Origin: Prescottella soli | GTDB taxonomy: Bacteria; Actinomycetota; Actinomycetes; Mycobacteriales; Mycobacteriaceae | Length of the DNA stretch: 64,000 nucleotides | Direction: 5' to 3' | NCBI RefSeq assembly: GCF_040024445.1 | Contig: NZ_CP157276.1 | Coordinates: 558,001 to 622,000, forward strand | Shown: piece by piece, positions 8,182 through 19,064 of the stretch | Position numbering within the stretch: the first letter of the stretch is position 1 | Layout of the letters: each line of letters opens with the position of its first letter | Program-made: the position numbers and the translations under genes | The notes under the pieces: generated by a model | Told to the model about the DNA's origin: nothing | The model's input: only the letters and a program-made list of their open reading frames with translations | The model's database searches: none

Positions 8182-10668
8182 ATGACGCAAGAGCTCATCG
8201 ATTCGAGTGCCGACACCTATGTCTGGGCGCCGGGCAGGTTGGTCGACCGACTCCGACGCAGCTCCGGGCTCATCGTCGTGCAGGCGCCGCACGGATTCGG
8301 GCAATCGAGCCTGGTGTCCGCCTGGCTCGACGCATCCCGCGCGGCCGGACGCCTCGCGGTCCGCATCGCGCCGCCCGCGCCGACGATCACCGCGGACGCC
8401 CATTGGGCCCAGGTCACCGCTGCCCTGGCGGATGCTGATGGTCCGGTCGACATCGCGATCGAACGCGTCGACCTGCACCGGGACCCGATCGTCGAACGAC
8501 GGATCCTCGATCTGGTCGACGGCAGTCCCGCTGTGCACGTCGTGGCGACGGTGATCGGGCAATCGCTGTTCGACGACCCGCTGACAATCGGGCCGTACGA
8601 CGACACCCTCCGGGCCGACGATCTGCTGTACACGCAGGACGACCTGCAGGAGATGTTTCGCTCCGCGGGCCTCGACCGGTCGGATGCCGATCTGAGCGCC
8701 CTCCAGCACAGGTCCGGAGGGCACCCCGGATTGTGCACAGCGGTACTCGAAAGGACGAAGTCCGAACGTCCCCTCACCGGCGAAGACCTCGAGCGGGTGT
8801 TCGCCGACGCGGTCACGAGCCACGTTCACGACGACATCCTGGCGGCGGTGAATGCCGAGGAGCGAGAGTTCCTGGTGCGCGCCGCGACCGCGCACGTCCT
8901 CACCGTGGACCTCGCGCAGCACCTCGGTGGCGGCCCGGACTCGCCGCGGTACCTGCGAGACCTCGAGTCGGCCGGGATCCTGGACCACCGCGGGACCGCC
9001 GACGGTGACACCTGGCGGCTACCGCCCGCGGTGCGCACCGAACTGATCGCCGTCCAGTCGGCCGAGGGCCTCGAACCGGCGGCCCGGTCGGCGCTACTCG
9101 CCCTCCACCATCGGGATCGGGGCGAACACGCGGCCGCGCTGCGCTGTGCCGTCGACGCCGAGGACTGGGAACTCGCCGTCGACGTGTTCGACCAGCACGG
9201 AGCCGCCCTGGCGAGCTCACATACGGATCTGCTTCGGGACGTCCTGCTGATCCTGCCCGAGGCGATCATGGACGATCGTCCTGGGATTCGCCTGCTCCGC
9301 GCCGTGGTGATTCAACTGGAGGGGGGCAATCCCGATCCCGGCCCCACGAACTCCCACGACGCCGCTGACCTGCTCGATCTGACGGCCGCCTTGGATCCCC
9401 GTGCGGCGCTGATCGTGCTGGGGCTTCGGGTTCTTCTGCGGCGCCTGGCCGGGAACTACGAGACGGCCGCCGAGCAGACGCGTCTTCTCGACGTCGGGGT
9501 GCGGCGACTGCTCGACGTCGACACCGATGCGGCCACCGATTTCCTGCCGTTCCTGCGCATGCAGTTCGGGCTCACGTACCAGTTGGCGGGAGACTTTGCC
9601 GGGTCCACGGTGCAACTTCGACTCGCCCATCGACTGGGCACGGCGCGCCGGATGCACTTCGTCTCGCGCAACGCCGCCGGCAATTCCGCCCTCAACTGGG
9701 CATTCGCCGGCGAGGCGCAGCGGGCATACGACTGGCTCAGGGAAGAGAACCAGATCCCGCCCGCCGACGACTGGACAGAGTCGCTGGTGCGGATCGGCGG
9801 TGCGGTCGCCCGCGCACTTACCGCGATCGACACCCTCGACTTCGACACCGCTGGCCGTGCCGTCGACAGTCTGCGAGAGCTACCCGAGGTCGTGGAGCTG
9901 TGGCCGTTCGTCACCTTCGCACGCTGCCGATACGCCATCGCGACGGGCACGCCAGCCCTCGGCGTCGCGGCGCTCACTGAGTTCGCTGAAGCACGGTCAC
10001 GCGCGAGGGGAACCTTCGTACAGACGCTTCTCGACGCCATCGAGGTCGAGGTGCGCCTCGCGCTCGGCGATGTCGCGCGGGCGCGGGCCCTCACGGATTC
10101 CCTGTCATGCACCACACCGTGGGCAGTTGTCGCGGTCGCACGTACACATCTCCTCGCCGGGGACCACCAGTCCGCGATCATCACGTGCCGCAAGTACGAC
10201 TGGCTCGGGATGCCCTACGCACGATCGCATCTCGAGGCACTCGTGATCGAATCGGCGGCGGCCAGCCGACTGGGCCGTGACAGGGATGCTCTCCGCACCT
10301 GGACCCACGCCTGCGATATCGCCGATCGCACCGGGATCCGGAGCGCGTTCGCGACGATCGAGCGCACCGCAGTAGTTTCCCTCAGCGGACGGGCGGCACG
10401 GCCGTCTGCGACCGTCGCCGAGTTCCTGGCGACACCGGTACCCGAGCACTATCCCGCCGCACTGGAGTTCCCCCAGCTCACCGAACGCGAGATGGCCGTG
10501 CTCAACGGTGTGATGCGAGGCCTGACCGCCGGACAGATCGCAGCGCTGATGTTCCTCTCGACCTCGACCATCAAGACGCACAAGCGCACGCTCTACCGAA
10601 AGCTGGCGGCGCACACGCGCGCCGAGGCGATCGACCGTGCTCGCACCTTCGGATTCCTCGATACCTAG
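8182..10668 (+). CDS. LuxR-family (MalT/LAL-like) regulator with degenerate P-loop
   Basis: 828 residues. The N-terminal region resembles the STAND ATPase module of LAL regulators, the middle is helical and TPR-like, and the C-terminal LuxR helix-turn-helix (about 765-828) reads LTEREMAVLNGVMRGLTAGQ and then STSTIKTHKRTLYRKL. The Walker A position reads APHGFGQSS with Q41 where Lys is expected, and the Walker B region is also poor, so ATP binding is doubtful. I chose the ATG at 8182 because GAAGGA lies 5 nt upstream; an ATG at 8116 would add 22 basic residues. Its target is unknown. GC is high, unlike the kinase next door. Confidence 0.85.
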   Translation: MTQELIDSSADTYVWAPGRLVDRLRRSSGLIVVQAPHGFGQSSLVSAWLDASRAAGRLAVRIAPPAPTITADAHWAQVTAALADADGPVDIAIERVDLHRDPIVERRILDLVDGSPAVHVVATVIGQSLFDDPLTIGPYDDTLRADDLLYTQDDLQEMFRSAGLDRSDADLSALQHRSGGHPGLCTAVLERTKSERPLTGEDLERVFADAVTSHVHDDILAAVNAEEREFLVRAATAHVLTVDLAQHLGGGPDSPRYLRDLESAGILDHRGTADGDTWRLPPAVRTELIAVQSAEGLEPAARSALLALHHRDRGEHAAALRCAVDAEDWELAVDVFDQHGAALASSHTDLLRDVLLILPEAIMDDRPGIRLLRAVVIQLEGGNPDPGPTNSHDAADLLDLTAALDPRAALIVLGLRVLLRRLAGNYETAAEQTRLLDVGVRRLLDVDTDAATDFLPFLRMQFGLTYQLAGDFAGSTVQLRLAHRLGTARRMHFVSRNAAGNSALNWAFAGEAQRAYDWLREENQIPPADDWTESLVRIGGAVARALTAIDTLDFDTAGRAVDSLRELPEVVELWPFVTFARCRYAIATGTPALGVAALTEFAEARSRARGTFVQTLLDAIEVEVRLALGDVARARALTDSLSCTTPWAVVAVARTHLLAGDHQSAIITCRKYDWLGMPYARSHLEALVIESAAASRLGRDRDALRTWTHACDIADRTGIRSAFATIERTAVVSLSGRAARPSATVAEFLATPVPEHYPAALEFPQLTEREMAVLNGVMRGLTAGQIAALMFLSTSTIKTHKRTLYRKLAAHTRAEAIDRARTFGFLDT

Positions 10669-10946
10669 CCAGAATGAAGTGCATTCCGGGCGGGTTTTCC
10701 GGAACGGTAGCCGCCCTGATCTGCCGCGCCCTGCGCCGTACTGCACGCCAGGTGCAAGAACAAGACACGCTTGACGTACCGCCGCTCTCAGCGGGTGCCC
10801 CCTAGTCCTGCAAGTTCGTGGCGGTGGCGGTGGCGGTGGCGGAGGCGGAGGCGGAGTGTGCCCGACCGCGGCAGTGGCGGCGCCTACTTCCCGTCGGCGC
10901 CCCTCAGCGGTCACCGTCACACCCTGACTGCACAGCACACGGGACT
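10669..10946. other. Non-coding stretch at the right end of the inserted segment
   Basis: No gene recognised. A weak inverted repeat TTCCGG (10684-10689) / CCGGAA (10699-10704) follows the LuxR stop and might aid termination. A hexamer repeat is at 10818-10853. The junction with the phosphatase N-terminal fragment is near 10946. Confidence 0.4.
10818..10853. repeat. Hexanucleotide tandem repeat (GTGGCG/GAGGCG)
   Basis: Four GTGGCG units are followed by two GAGGCG units. It is non-coding on the plus strand. On the minus strand it would give a proline-rich artefact. It could be a site of slippage. Confidence 0.7.
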
Positions 10947-11156
10947 GTTGGGGGTGTTCACGGACTTGACGTGATCGAGCATCGTGCCGTCGAGACCGAT
11001 CACGACGGTCTTCGTGACCAGTGCCGGTGCGGTCGCCGTGACGACACCGCCGGCGAGCGTGCCCGCGGCGAGGAGGAGGGGGCGGCGGCCGGACGGTCGC
11101 CCCGATGTAGCCGAAATGTCTCGAGATGGTGATGATCTTCGTACCACGGCGCACAC
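10947..11156 (-). pseudogene. Alkaline-phosphatase-superfamily protein, N-terminal fragment
   Basis: From a GTG at 11156 the frame gives a basic leader, a signal-peptide-like stretch RRPLLLAAGTLAGGVVTA, then KTVVIGLDGTMLDHVKSVN. This is the conserved N-terminus of the same family whose C-terminal half lies at 2910-3611: the first metal-binding Asp sits in IGLDGT. Homology stops after NTPN at about 10947; the frame then runs nine unrelated residues to a stop at about 10917. The gene therefore lacks the nucleophile segment and is dead. It is divergent from ku. Confidence 0.72.
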
Positions 11157-11186
11157 GACGCACCGATCTGGGTGATAGTGGGGTGC

Positions 11187-12017
11187 ATGCGATCAATCTG
11201 GAAGGGTTCCATCGCGTTCGGGCTGGTCAACGTGCCGGTCAAGGTGTACTCCGCGACGGAGGACCACGACATCCGCTTCCATCAGGTCCACGCCAAGGAC
11301 GGTGGACGGATCAAGTACAACCGCGTCTGCAGCGAGTGCGGGCAGACGGTGCAGTTCGCCGACATCGACAAGGCCTACGACTCCGAGGAGGGTGACCGCG
11401 TCATCCTCACCGACGAGGACTTCGAGAAGCTGCCGGCCGCCGAGAAGCACGAGATCCCGGTGCTGCAGTTCGTCCCCACCGAGCAGATCGACCCGATCCT
11501 GTTCGAGCGGAGCTACTACCTGGAACCGGACTCGTCGTCCCCGAAGGCCTACGTGCTGCTCGCGAAAACCCTCGCGCAGACGGACCGCACCGCGCTGGTG
11601 CACTTCACACTGCGGCAGAAGACCCGGCTCGCGGCGCTGCGCGCGCGCGACGGCGTCCTGGTGATCCAGACGCTGCTGTGGCCCGACGAGGTGCGCGCCG
11701 CCGAGTTCCCGTCGCTCGACGACGCCGAGGAGCCGAAGCCGAAGGAACTGGCGATGGCGGGCACCCTCGTCGACAGCATGGCCGAGAACTTCGACCCGAC
11801 GGAGTTCACCGACGACTACCAGATCGAGCTGCGCCAGTTGCTGGACGAGGCGATCGCGAGCGGCGGCAAGAAGGTGATCCCGGCGGCCGAGCGCGTCGAG
11901 GCCGGCGCCGATGCCGAAGTCGTCGACCTGGTCGCCGCGCTGCAGCGGAGCCTCGAGGCCGCGGGCGAGGAAGCGACTCCCGCCCCCGCGAAGAAGCCGC
12001 GACGCAAGCGCGCCTGA
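11187..12017 (+). CDS. ku: Bacterial Ku, non-homologous end-joining protein
   Basis: 276 residues beginning MRSIWKGSIAFGLVNVPVK, the hallmark start of bacterial Ku. A single Ku core domain (about 1-230) follows, with a basic Lys/Arg-rich C-terminal tail (PAKKPRRKRA). Ku homodimers thread onto DNA ends and recruit the ligase LigD. No ligD is in this window. The ATG at 11187 was chosen from the family start; an upstream ATG at 11172 would add five residues. It converges on the DUF1990 gene, 3 bp from its stop codon. Confidence 0.95.
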   Translation: MRSIWKGSIAFGLVNVPVKVYSATEDHDIRFHQVHAKDGGRIKYNRVCSECGQTVQFADIDKAYDSEEGDRVILTDEDFEKLPAAEKHEIPVLQFVPTEQIDPILFERSYYLEPDSSSPKAYVLLAKTLAQTDRTALVHFTLRQKTRLAALRARDGVLVIQTLLWPDEVRAAEFPSLDDAEEPKPKELAMAGTLVDSMAENFDPTEFTDDYQIELRQLLDEAIASGGKKVIPAAERVEAGADAEVVDLVAALQRSLEAAGEEATPAPAKKPRRKRA

Positions 12018-12020
12018 TCG

Positions 12021-12530
12021 TCAGTCCGCGAAGGCCCGCAGGTAGCGGCGCGTCAGGTAGCGCTGCACGGCACGCGCGGCCGGATCGCCGAGGCGCGTGA
12101 ACCAGCGTCCGGGACGGGAGAACGCCGTGATCGTCGCGCGCACCGACCCGTCGGGCGCGCGTTCGACGCAGAAACATTCCTCCCCCGACTCCGGGTGTCC
12201 GGACAGGGTGCCGTAGGCGAATCCCCGGCGGTCCGGTTCGTCGAGCACGTAGACCACCCGGCACGGGATCGTGAACCCGAGCCACCGCAGCTCGACGGTC
12301 GTGCCGGGCGCCGCGGTCGGGTTCTCGGCCGCCACCCTCAGGCCGGCACGACGGTGGACGTCCCACCGCATCAACGCGTCGGACGCGGCGAGGAAGATGT
12401 CCTCACCGCGTCCGAGCGATGTCCATTCACGGATGTGTCGGTACCCCGCCGGCAGCTCTCCGGCGGTGGCACCGACCTCCCGATACGTCAGTTCCCGCGC
12501 GGCCCGACTAGACCGTGAACCCGAGGGCAC
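12021..12530 (-). CDS. DUF1990 family protein
   Basis: About 169 residues. The core runs from LTYREVGATAGELPAGYRHI to PGRWFTRLGDPAARAVQ and the RYLRAF end, as in the DUF1990 family, whose function is not established. The start is uncertain: a GTG at 12530 overlaps the end of sufT by 23 bp, and a shorter product could only begin at CTG just before TYREVG. It is the last gene of the SUF operon by position and orientation. Whether it has anything to do with Fe-S assembly is open. Confidence 0.75.
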   Translation of the reverse strand: MPSGSRSSRAARELTYREVGATAGELPAGYRHIREWTSLGRGEDIFLAASDALMRWDVHRRAGLRVAAENPTAAPGTTVELRWLGFTIPCRVVYVLDEPDRRGFAYGTLSGHPESGEECFCVERAPDGSVRATITAFSRPGRWFTRLGDPAARAVQRYLTRRYLRAFAD

Positions 12531-12908
12531 GCAGCTGCTCGCGGCCGTCGTCGGTGATCTTGTCCGGACCCCACGGCGGCATCCAGACCCAGTTGATCCG
12601 CAGCTCGTCACACAGGCTGCTGTTCACCAGGGCCCGCTTGGACTGCTCCTCGATGACGTCGGTCAGCGGGCAGGCCGCGGACGTCAACGTCATGTCGAGC
12701 AGCACGACGTCGACGCCGTTCTCGTCGATCTCCTTGAAGTCGTACACCAGACCGAGGTCGACGACGTTGATGCCGAGTTCGGGGTCGACGACGTCACGCA
12801 TCGCCTCCTCGAGCTCGTCGAGGCGCTCCGGGGTGAGGGTCGCGCCGTACGCGGCGGTCGCCTCGGCCTCGGTGGTCTCGGTCTGGGCCTGCTCGGCCTG
12901 GGTGTCCG

Positions 12909-12912
<4 letters not shown>
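12508..12912 (-). CDS. sufT: SufT/MIP18-type (DUF59) Fe-S maturation factor
   Basis: 134 residues: an acidic, low-complexity N-terminus (about 1-25) and a DUF59 domain with DPELGINVVDLGLVYD and the conserved Cys in TSAACPLTDVIEEQ. DUF59 proteins help transfer or mature Fe-S clusters. This matches Rv1466 at the end of the mycobacterial suf operon. Its ATG overlaps the stop codon of sufU by 4 bp (ATGA), so translation is coupled. Confidence 0.92.
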
Positions 12913-15450
<2,538 letters not shown>

Positions 15451-15500
15451 TCGATTTCCTATGCGGGTTATCGGCGAAGTATCGGTGGAGAGGCGGCGGA

Positions 15501-16685
15501 TCAGGCGCCGACCGCGGCCAGTTCGGCCTCGACGGCGGCCTCGAGGCGCTCGCGCACCTCCGCAACGGCGATGCGGTTGATGATCTCGTGGAAGAAGCCA
15601 CGCACGACCAGCCGCCGGGCCTGATCCTCGGGGATGCCCCGGGCCCGCAGGTAGAACAGCTGCTCGTCGTCGAAACGTCCCGTCGCGCTGGCGTGTCCGG
15701 CACCGACGATCTCACCGGTCTCGATCTCGAGGTTCGGCACCGAATCGGCACGCGCGCCGTCGGTGAGCACGAGGTTGCGGTTGAGCTCGAACGTGTCGGT
15801 GCCCTCCGCCTCGGCGCGGATCAGCACGTCGCCGATCCACACGGTGTGCGCGTCCGGCTTGCCCGACTCCGGATCGCCCTGCAGCGCACCCTTGTACACG
15901 ACGTTGGACTTGCAGTGCGGCTGCGAATGATCCACCAGCAGACGGTGCTCGAAGTGCTGGCCCGCGTCGGCGAAGTACAGGCCGAGCAGCTCGGCGTCGC
16001 CGCCGGGGCCGGAGTACTTGACGGTCGGGGTGATCCGGACGAGGTCGCCGCCGAGGCTCACCGACGTGTGCCGCAGCACCGCGTCGCGGCCGAGCATCGC
16101 GTGGTGCGCGGCGGTGTGGACCGTGTCGTCCGCCCAGTCCTGGACCGCGACGACGGTCAGCGACGCGCTGTCGCCGAGCACGAATTCGACGTTCTCCGCG
16201 TAGGTTCCGCTGCCCTTCTGATCGAGGACGACAGTGGCCTTCGCGAACTCCTCGAGCCGGATCTGCAGGTGCCCGAACGCCACCGCGCCCTCACCCGGGC
16301 CGGTGACCTTGATGTGCACCGGGGCCGCAACCTCGGTCTCGCGGCCGACGGTCACGACCGTGGCCGACTCGAACGACGAGTACGCCTGCGCGGCAACCCG
16401 ATCGAACGGGACGCCACCCTGGCCCAGCCGGGCGTCGTCGCGGCCGACGGTCTCGACGGAGACGTCGCCGACGACCTCGACGGTCGCCTTGCCCGACGCG
16501 ACGGCGGTGCCGTCGTGCAGGCCGCGCAGCCGGCGCAGCGGGGTGAACCGCCACGCCTCGTCGCGGCCACCGGGCACCTCGAACGCGTTCACGTCGAACG
16601 AGGTGAAGACCTCACCCTTGTTGGTTGCGGGGACGGCGTTCTCGCCGGCCGCCGCGCCCTGTACTCCCGTCACGGGGGTGCTCAC
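15501..16685 (-). CDS. sufD: SUF scaffold protein SufD
   Basis: 394 residues of the SufBD beta-helix family, with the conserved stretches NVVYKGAL, PNLEIETGEIVGAGHASATG and FDDEQLFYLRARGIP. SufD pairs with SufB in the SufBC2D complex and is linked to iron entry. It starts at a GTG whose G is shared with the TAG stop of sufB, so translation is coupled. Confidence 0.94.
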   Translation of the reverse strand: MSTPVTGVQGAAAGENAVPATNKGEVFTSFDVNAFEVPGGRDEAWRFTPLRRLRGLHDGTAVASGKATVEVVGDVSVETVGRDDARLGQGGVPFDRVAAQAYSSFESATVVTVGRETEVAAPVHIKVTGPGEGAVAFGHLQIRLEEFAKATVVLDQKGSGTYAENVEFVLGDSASLTVVAVQDWADDTVHTAAHHAMLGRDAVLRHTSVSLGGDLVRITPTVKYSGPGGDAELLGLYFADAGQHFEHRLLVDHSQPHCKSNVVYKGALQGDPESGKPDAHTVWIGDVLIRAEAEGTDTFELNRNLVLTDGARADSVPNLEIETGEIVGAGHASATGRFDDEQLFYLRARGIPEDQARRLVVRGFFHEIINRIAVAEVRERLEAAVEAELAAVGA

Positions 16686-18127
16686 TAGCCCACCGCCCCT
16701 TCCATCTGCAGTTCGATCAGGCGGTTGAGCTCGAGGGCGTACTCCATCGGCAGCTCCTTGGCGATGGGCTCGACGAACCCTCGCACCACCATGGCCATGG
16801 CCTCGTCCTCGGTCAGACCGCGGCTCATGAGGTAGAACAACTGGTCGTCGCTGACCTTCGACACCGTCGCCTCGTGGCCCATCGTCACGTCGTCCTCGCG
16901 GACGTCGACGTACGGGTAGGTGTCGGAGCGGCTGATCTGGTCGACCAGCAGGGCGTCACACTTGACGGTCGCCTTCGACCCGTGGGCGCCCTTGTTGACC
17001 TGGACCAGGCCGCGGTACGACGCGCGGCCGCCGCCACGGGCGACGGACTTGCTCACGATCGTCGACGACGTGTGCGGCGCCAGGTGCAGCATCTTCGCGC
17101 CGGTGTCCTGGTGCTGACCCTCACCGGCGAACGCGACGGAGAGGACCTCGCCGCGGGCGTGCTCGCCCATCATCCACACGGCCGGGTACTTCATCGTGAC
17201 CTTCGAGCCGATGTTGCCGTCGATCCACTCCATCGAACCGCCCGCCTCGACCTTGGTGCGCTTGGTCACCAGGTTGTAGACGTTGTTCGACCAGTTCTGG
17301 ATCGTCGTGTAGCGGCAGTGGCCGCCCTTCTTGACGATGATCTCGACGACCGCCGAGTGCAGCGAGTCGGACTTGTAGATCGGCGCGGTGCAGCCCTCGA
17401 CGTAGTGCACGGAAGCGCCCTCGTCGACGATGATCAGCGTGCGCTCGAACTGGCCCATGTTCTCGGTGTTGATCCGGAAGTAGGCCTGCAGCGGGATGTC
17501 GACCTTCACGCCCGGCGGGACGTAGATGAACGATCCACCCGACCAGACGGCGGTGTTCAGCGCGGAGAACTTGTTGTCGCCGGCGGGGATGACCGATCCG
17601 AAGTACTCGCGGAAGATCTCCGGGTGCTCACGCAGACCCGAGTCGGTATCGAGGAAGATCACGCCCTGGGACTCGAGGTCCTCGCGGATCTGGTGGTACA
17701 CCACCTCGGACTCGTACTGCGCCGCCACACCGGCGATCAGCCGCTGCTTCTCCGCCTCGGGGATGCCCAGCTTGTCGTACGTGTTCTTGATGTCCTCGGG
17801 CAGGTCGTCCCAGCTCTCGGCCTGCTTCTCCGTGGACCGCACGAAGTACTTGATGTTGTCGAAGTCGATGCCATCGAGGTTCGAACCCCAGTGCGGCATC
17901 GGCTTCTTGTCGAAGGTGCGCAGCGCCTTGAGGCGGATGTCGAGCATCCAGTCGGGCTCGTTCTTCTTCGCGGAGATGTCCCGCACGACGTCCTCGGACA
18001 GCCCTCGCTGCGCACTGGCACCGGCGACGTCGGTATCCGACCAGCCGTACTCGTAGTTGCCCAGCGAGGCGATCGTCTCTTCTTGAGAGAGCGCCTCGGG
18101 TGTCACCTGGTCTGGTGTGACGGTCAT
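16685..18127 (-). CDS. sufB: SUF scaffold protein SufB
   Basis: 480 residues; begins [15 protein letters not shown] after a GGAGCTCGC ribosome site. Conserved blocks include [36 protein letters not shown], and [19 protein letters not shown] near the C-terminus. SufB carries the nascent cluster with SufC and SufD. The reading frame is uninterrupted and of ordinary length, so there is no intein here, unlike the M. tuberculosis SufB. It follows sufR by 59 bp. Confidence 0.95.
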   Translation of the reverse strand: MTVTPDQVTPEALSQEETIASLGNYEYGWSDTDVAGASAQRGLSEDVVRDISAKKNEPDWMLDIRLKALRTFDKKPMPHWGSNLDGIDFDNIKYFVRSTEKQAESWDDLPEDIKNTYDKLGIPEAEKQRLIAGVAAQYESEVVYHQIREDLESQGVIFLDTDSGLREHPEIFREYFGSVIPAGDNKFSALNTAVWSGGSFIYVPPGVKVDIPLQAYFRINTENMGQFERTLIIVDEGASVHYVEGCTAPIYKSDSLHSAVVEIIVKKGGHCRYTTIQNWSNNVYNLVTKRTKVEAGGSMEWIDGNIGSKVTMKYPAVWMMGEHARGEVLSVAFAGEGQHQDTGAKMLHLAPHTSSTIVSKSVARGGGRASYRGLVQVNKGAHGSKATVKCDALLVDQISRSDTYPYVDVREDDVTMGHEATVSKVSDDQLFYLMSRGLTEDEAMAMVVRGFVEPIAKELPMEYALELNRLIELQMEGAVG

Positions 18128-18186
18128 GCGAGCTCCTTCCGGAGTCTTGTTACGTACCGGTGTGAGCTGTCCACCGGGGAGAACAT

Positions 18187-18933
18187 CTAGGAGGTCTTGC
18201 GGGGTACTGCGAGTGGGACATGGGTCGTGCAGGCACAGTCGCCGTTCGCGATCGTCGCCAGACGTTGCACGTGGCGTCCGAGCAGTTCGGCGAACGCCGC
18301 CCGCTCCGCCTCGCACAGTTCGGGGAACTCCTCGGCGACGTGCGACACCGGGCAGTGGTGCTGACAGATCTGCACACCGTTGCCGACCGGCCGGATCGAC
18401 GCGGCGAATCCCGCCGAGGTGAACGCCTCCGCGATCTCCTCCGCCGTGGACTCGACGTCCTCGGGTTCTCCGTCGCCCACCGGCTCGACCTCACGGACGA
18501 TGGACTGCACCCGACGTCGAGCGAAGTCCTCGATGGCCGCGTCGCCACCGATCTCGCGCAGCTGCCGCATCGCCGCACCCGCGAGGTCGTCGTACGTGTG
18601 ACCGAGCTTCCCGCGACCTGCCGCGGTGATCTGGAACAGCTTCGCCGGGCGACCGCGGCCACGCTGGCGCCAGCTGGCCGCGCTGGCCTCCTGCGCCTCG
18701 CCCGCCTCGATGAGCACGTCCAGGTGCCGTCGGACACCGGCGGCGCTGAGGCCGAGCCGGGCTCCGATGTCGGTGGCCGAGATCGGCCCCTCCTCGAGGA
18801 GCAACTGCACCACCGCGGCGCGGGTGTGCCCTTCGTGCGCGCCGGTAACGGGCAGCGACGAACCCGCGGAGACCTGAACAGGTTCGTGACCTGCACTTTC
18901 TCCGCTCGAGCGTCGGGCCGCTTCCGATTTCAC
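18187..18933 (-). CDS. sufR: SufR, Fe-S-sensing repressor of the suf operon
   Basis: About 248 residues from a GTG at 18933. A winged helix-turn-helix (about 40-120; [20 protein letters not shown], then [11 protein letters not shown]) is followed by a cysteine-rich C-terminus: [21 protein letters not shown] and [11 protein letters not shown]. Family knowledge: SufR binds an Fe-S cluster through these cysteines and represses suf transcription. It is the first gene of the operon, and a palindrome overlapping its start codon is a likely autoregulatory site. It is divergent from mptB. Confidence 0.93.
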   Translation of the reverse strand: MKSEAARRSSGESAGHEPVQVSAGSSLPVTGAHEGHTRAAVVQLLLEEGPISATDIGARLGLSAAGVRRHLDVLIEAGEAQEASAASWRQRGRGRPAKLFQITAAGRGKLGHTYDDLAGAAMRQLREIGGDAAIEDFARRRVQSIVREVEPVGDGEPEDVESTAEEIAEAFTSAGFAASIRPVGNGVQICQHHCPVSHVAEEFPELCEAERAAFAELLGRHVQRLATIANGDCACTTHVPLAVPRKTS

Positions 18934-18946
18934 AACACCAGTGTGA
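18930..18946 (-). promoter_or_regulatory. Putative SufR operator
   Basis: On the minus strand the sequence is TCACACTGGTGTTGTGA, an inverted repeat TCACA-N7-TGTGA. It contains ACACT-N5-TGTGA, which I recall as the M. tuberculosis SufR site. It covers the assumed GTG start of sufR, which would fit a leaderless transcript blocked at its start point, or a slightly later translation start. Confidence 0.6.
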
Positions 18947-19051
18947 CGGAATTCGACGCGCCGGTCTACGAAGGGTGCCCTCTGTAATCGGCGCCACACC
19001 GGCCGCGACCGCGGCGGCTCAGCCCTGGCTGGAGCACTCCGTTCACACCGC

Positions 19052-19064
19052 TACGCTGCACCGT
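19052..19064 (+). promoter_or_regulatory. Putative -10 element of a leaderless mptB transcript
   Basis: TACGCT (19052-19057, TAnnnT) lies 7 nt before the GTG at 19065 and no Shine-Dalgarno site is visible. The spacing fits a transcript starting at the GTG. Inference from spacing. Confidence 0.35.

Larger units (their letters stand above)
3612..10946. other. Putative inserted segment splitting a phosphatase gene
   Basis: The segment lies between the two halves of the alkaline-phosphatase-superfamily gene. It carries a possible small ORF, a response regulator, a histidine kinase, a 31-bp tandem repeat and a LuxR/MalT-like regulator. The left part (to about 8.1 kb) has visibly lower GC and more A/T-ending codons than its neighbours; the LuxR gene has ordinary high GC. 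I see no integrase, transposase, tRNA target or clear flanking direct repeat, so the mechanism is unknown. The right end could be a separate event. Confidence 0.6.

Noticed and set aside
3612-10946. Prophage or integrative element with tRNA attachment site
   Set aside because: No integrase, phage gene, tRNA or flanking direct repeat could be found; only the split target gene supports insertion.
10105-11196. A 363-residue minus-strand frame with a polyproline tract
   Set aside because: The polyproline comes from the GTGGCG/GAGGCG hexamer repeat, and the frame crosses the LuxR gene in antisense.
16685-18127. Intein in SufB, as in M. tuberculosis
   Set aside because: The gene is 480 codons with continuous SufB homology and no splicing-domain sequence.
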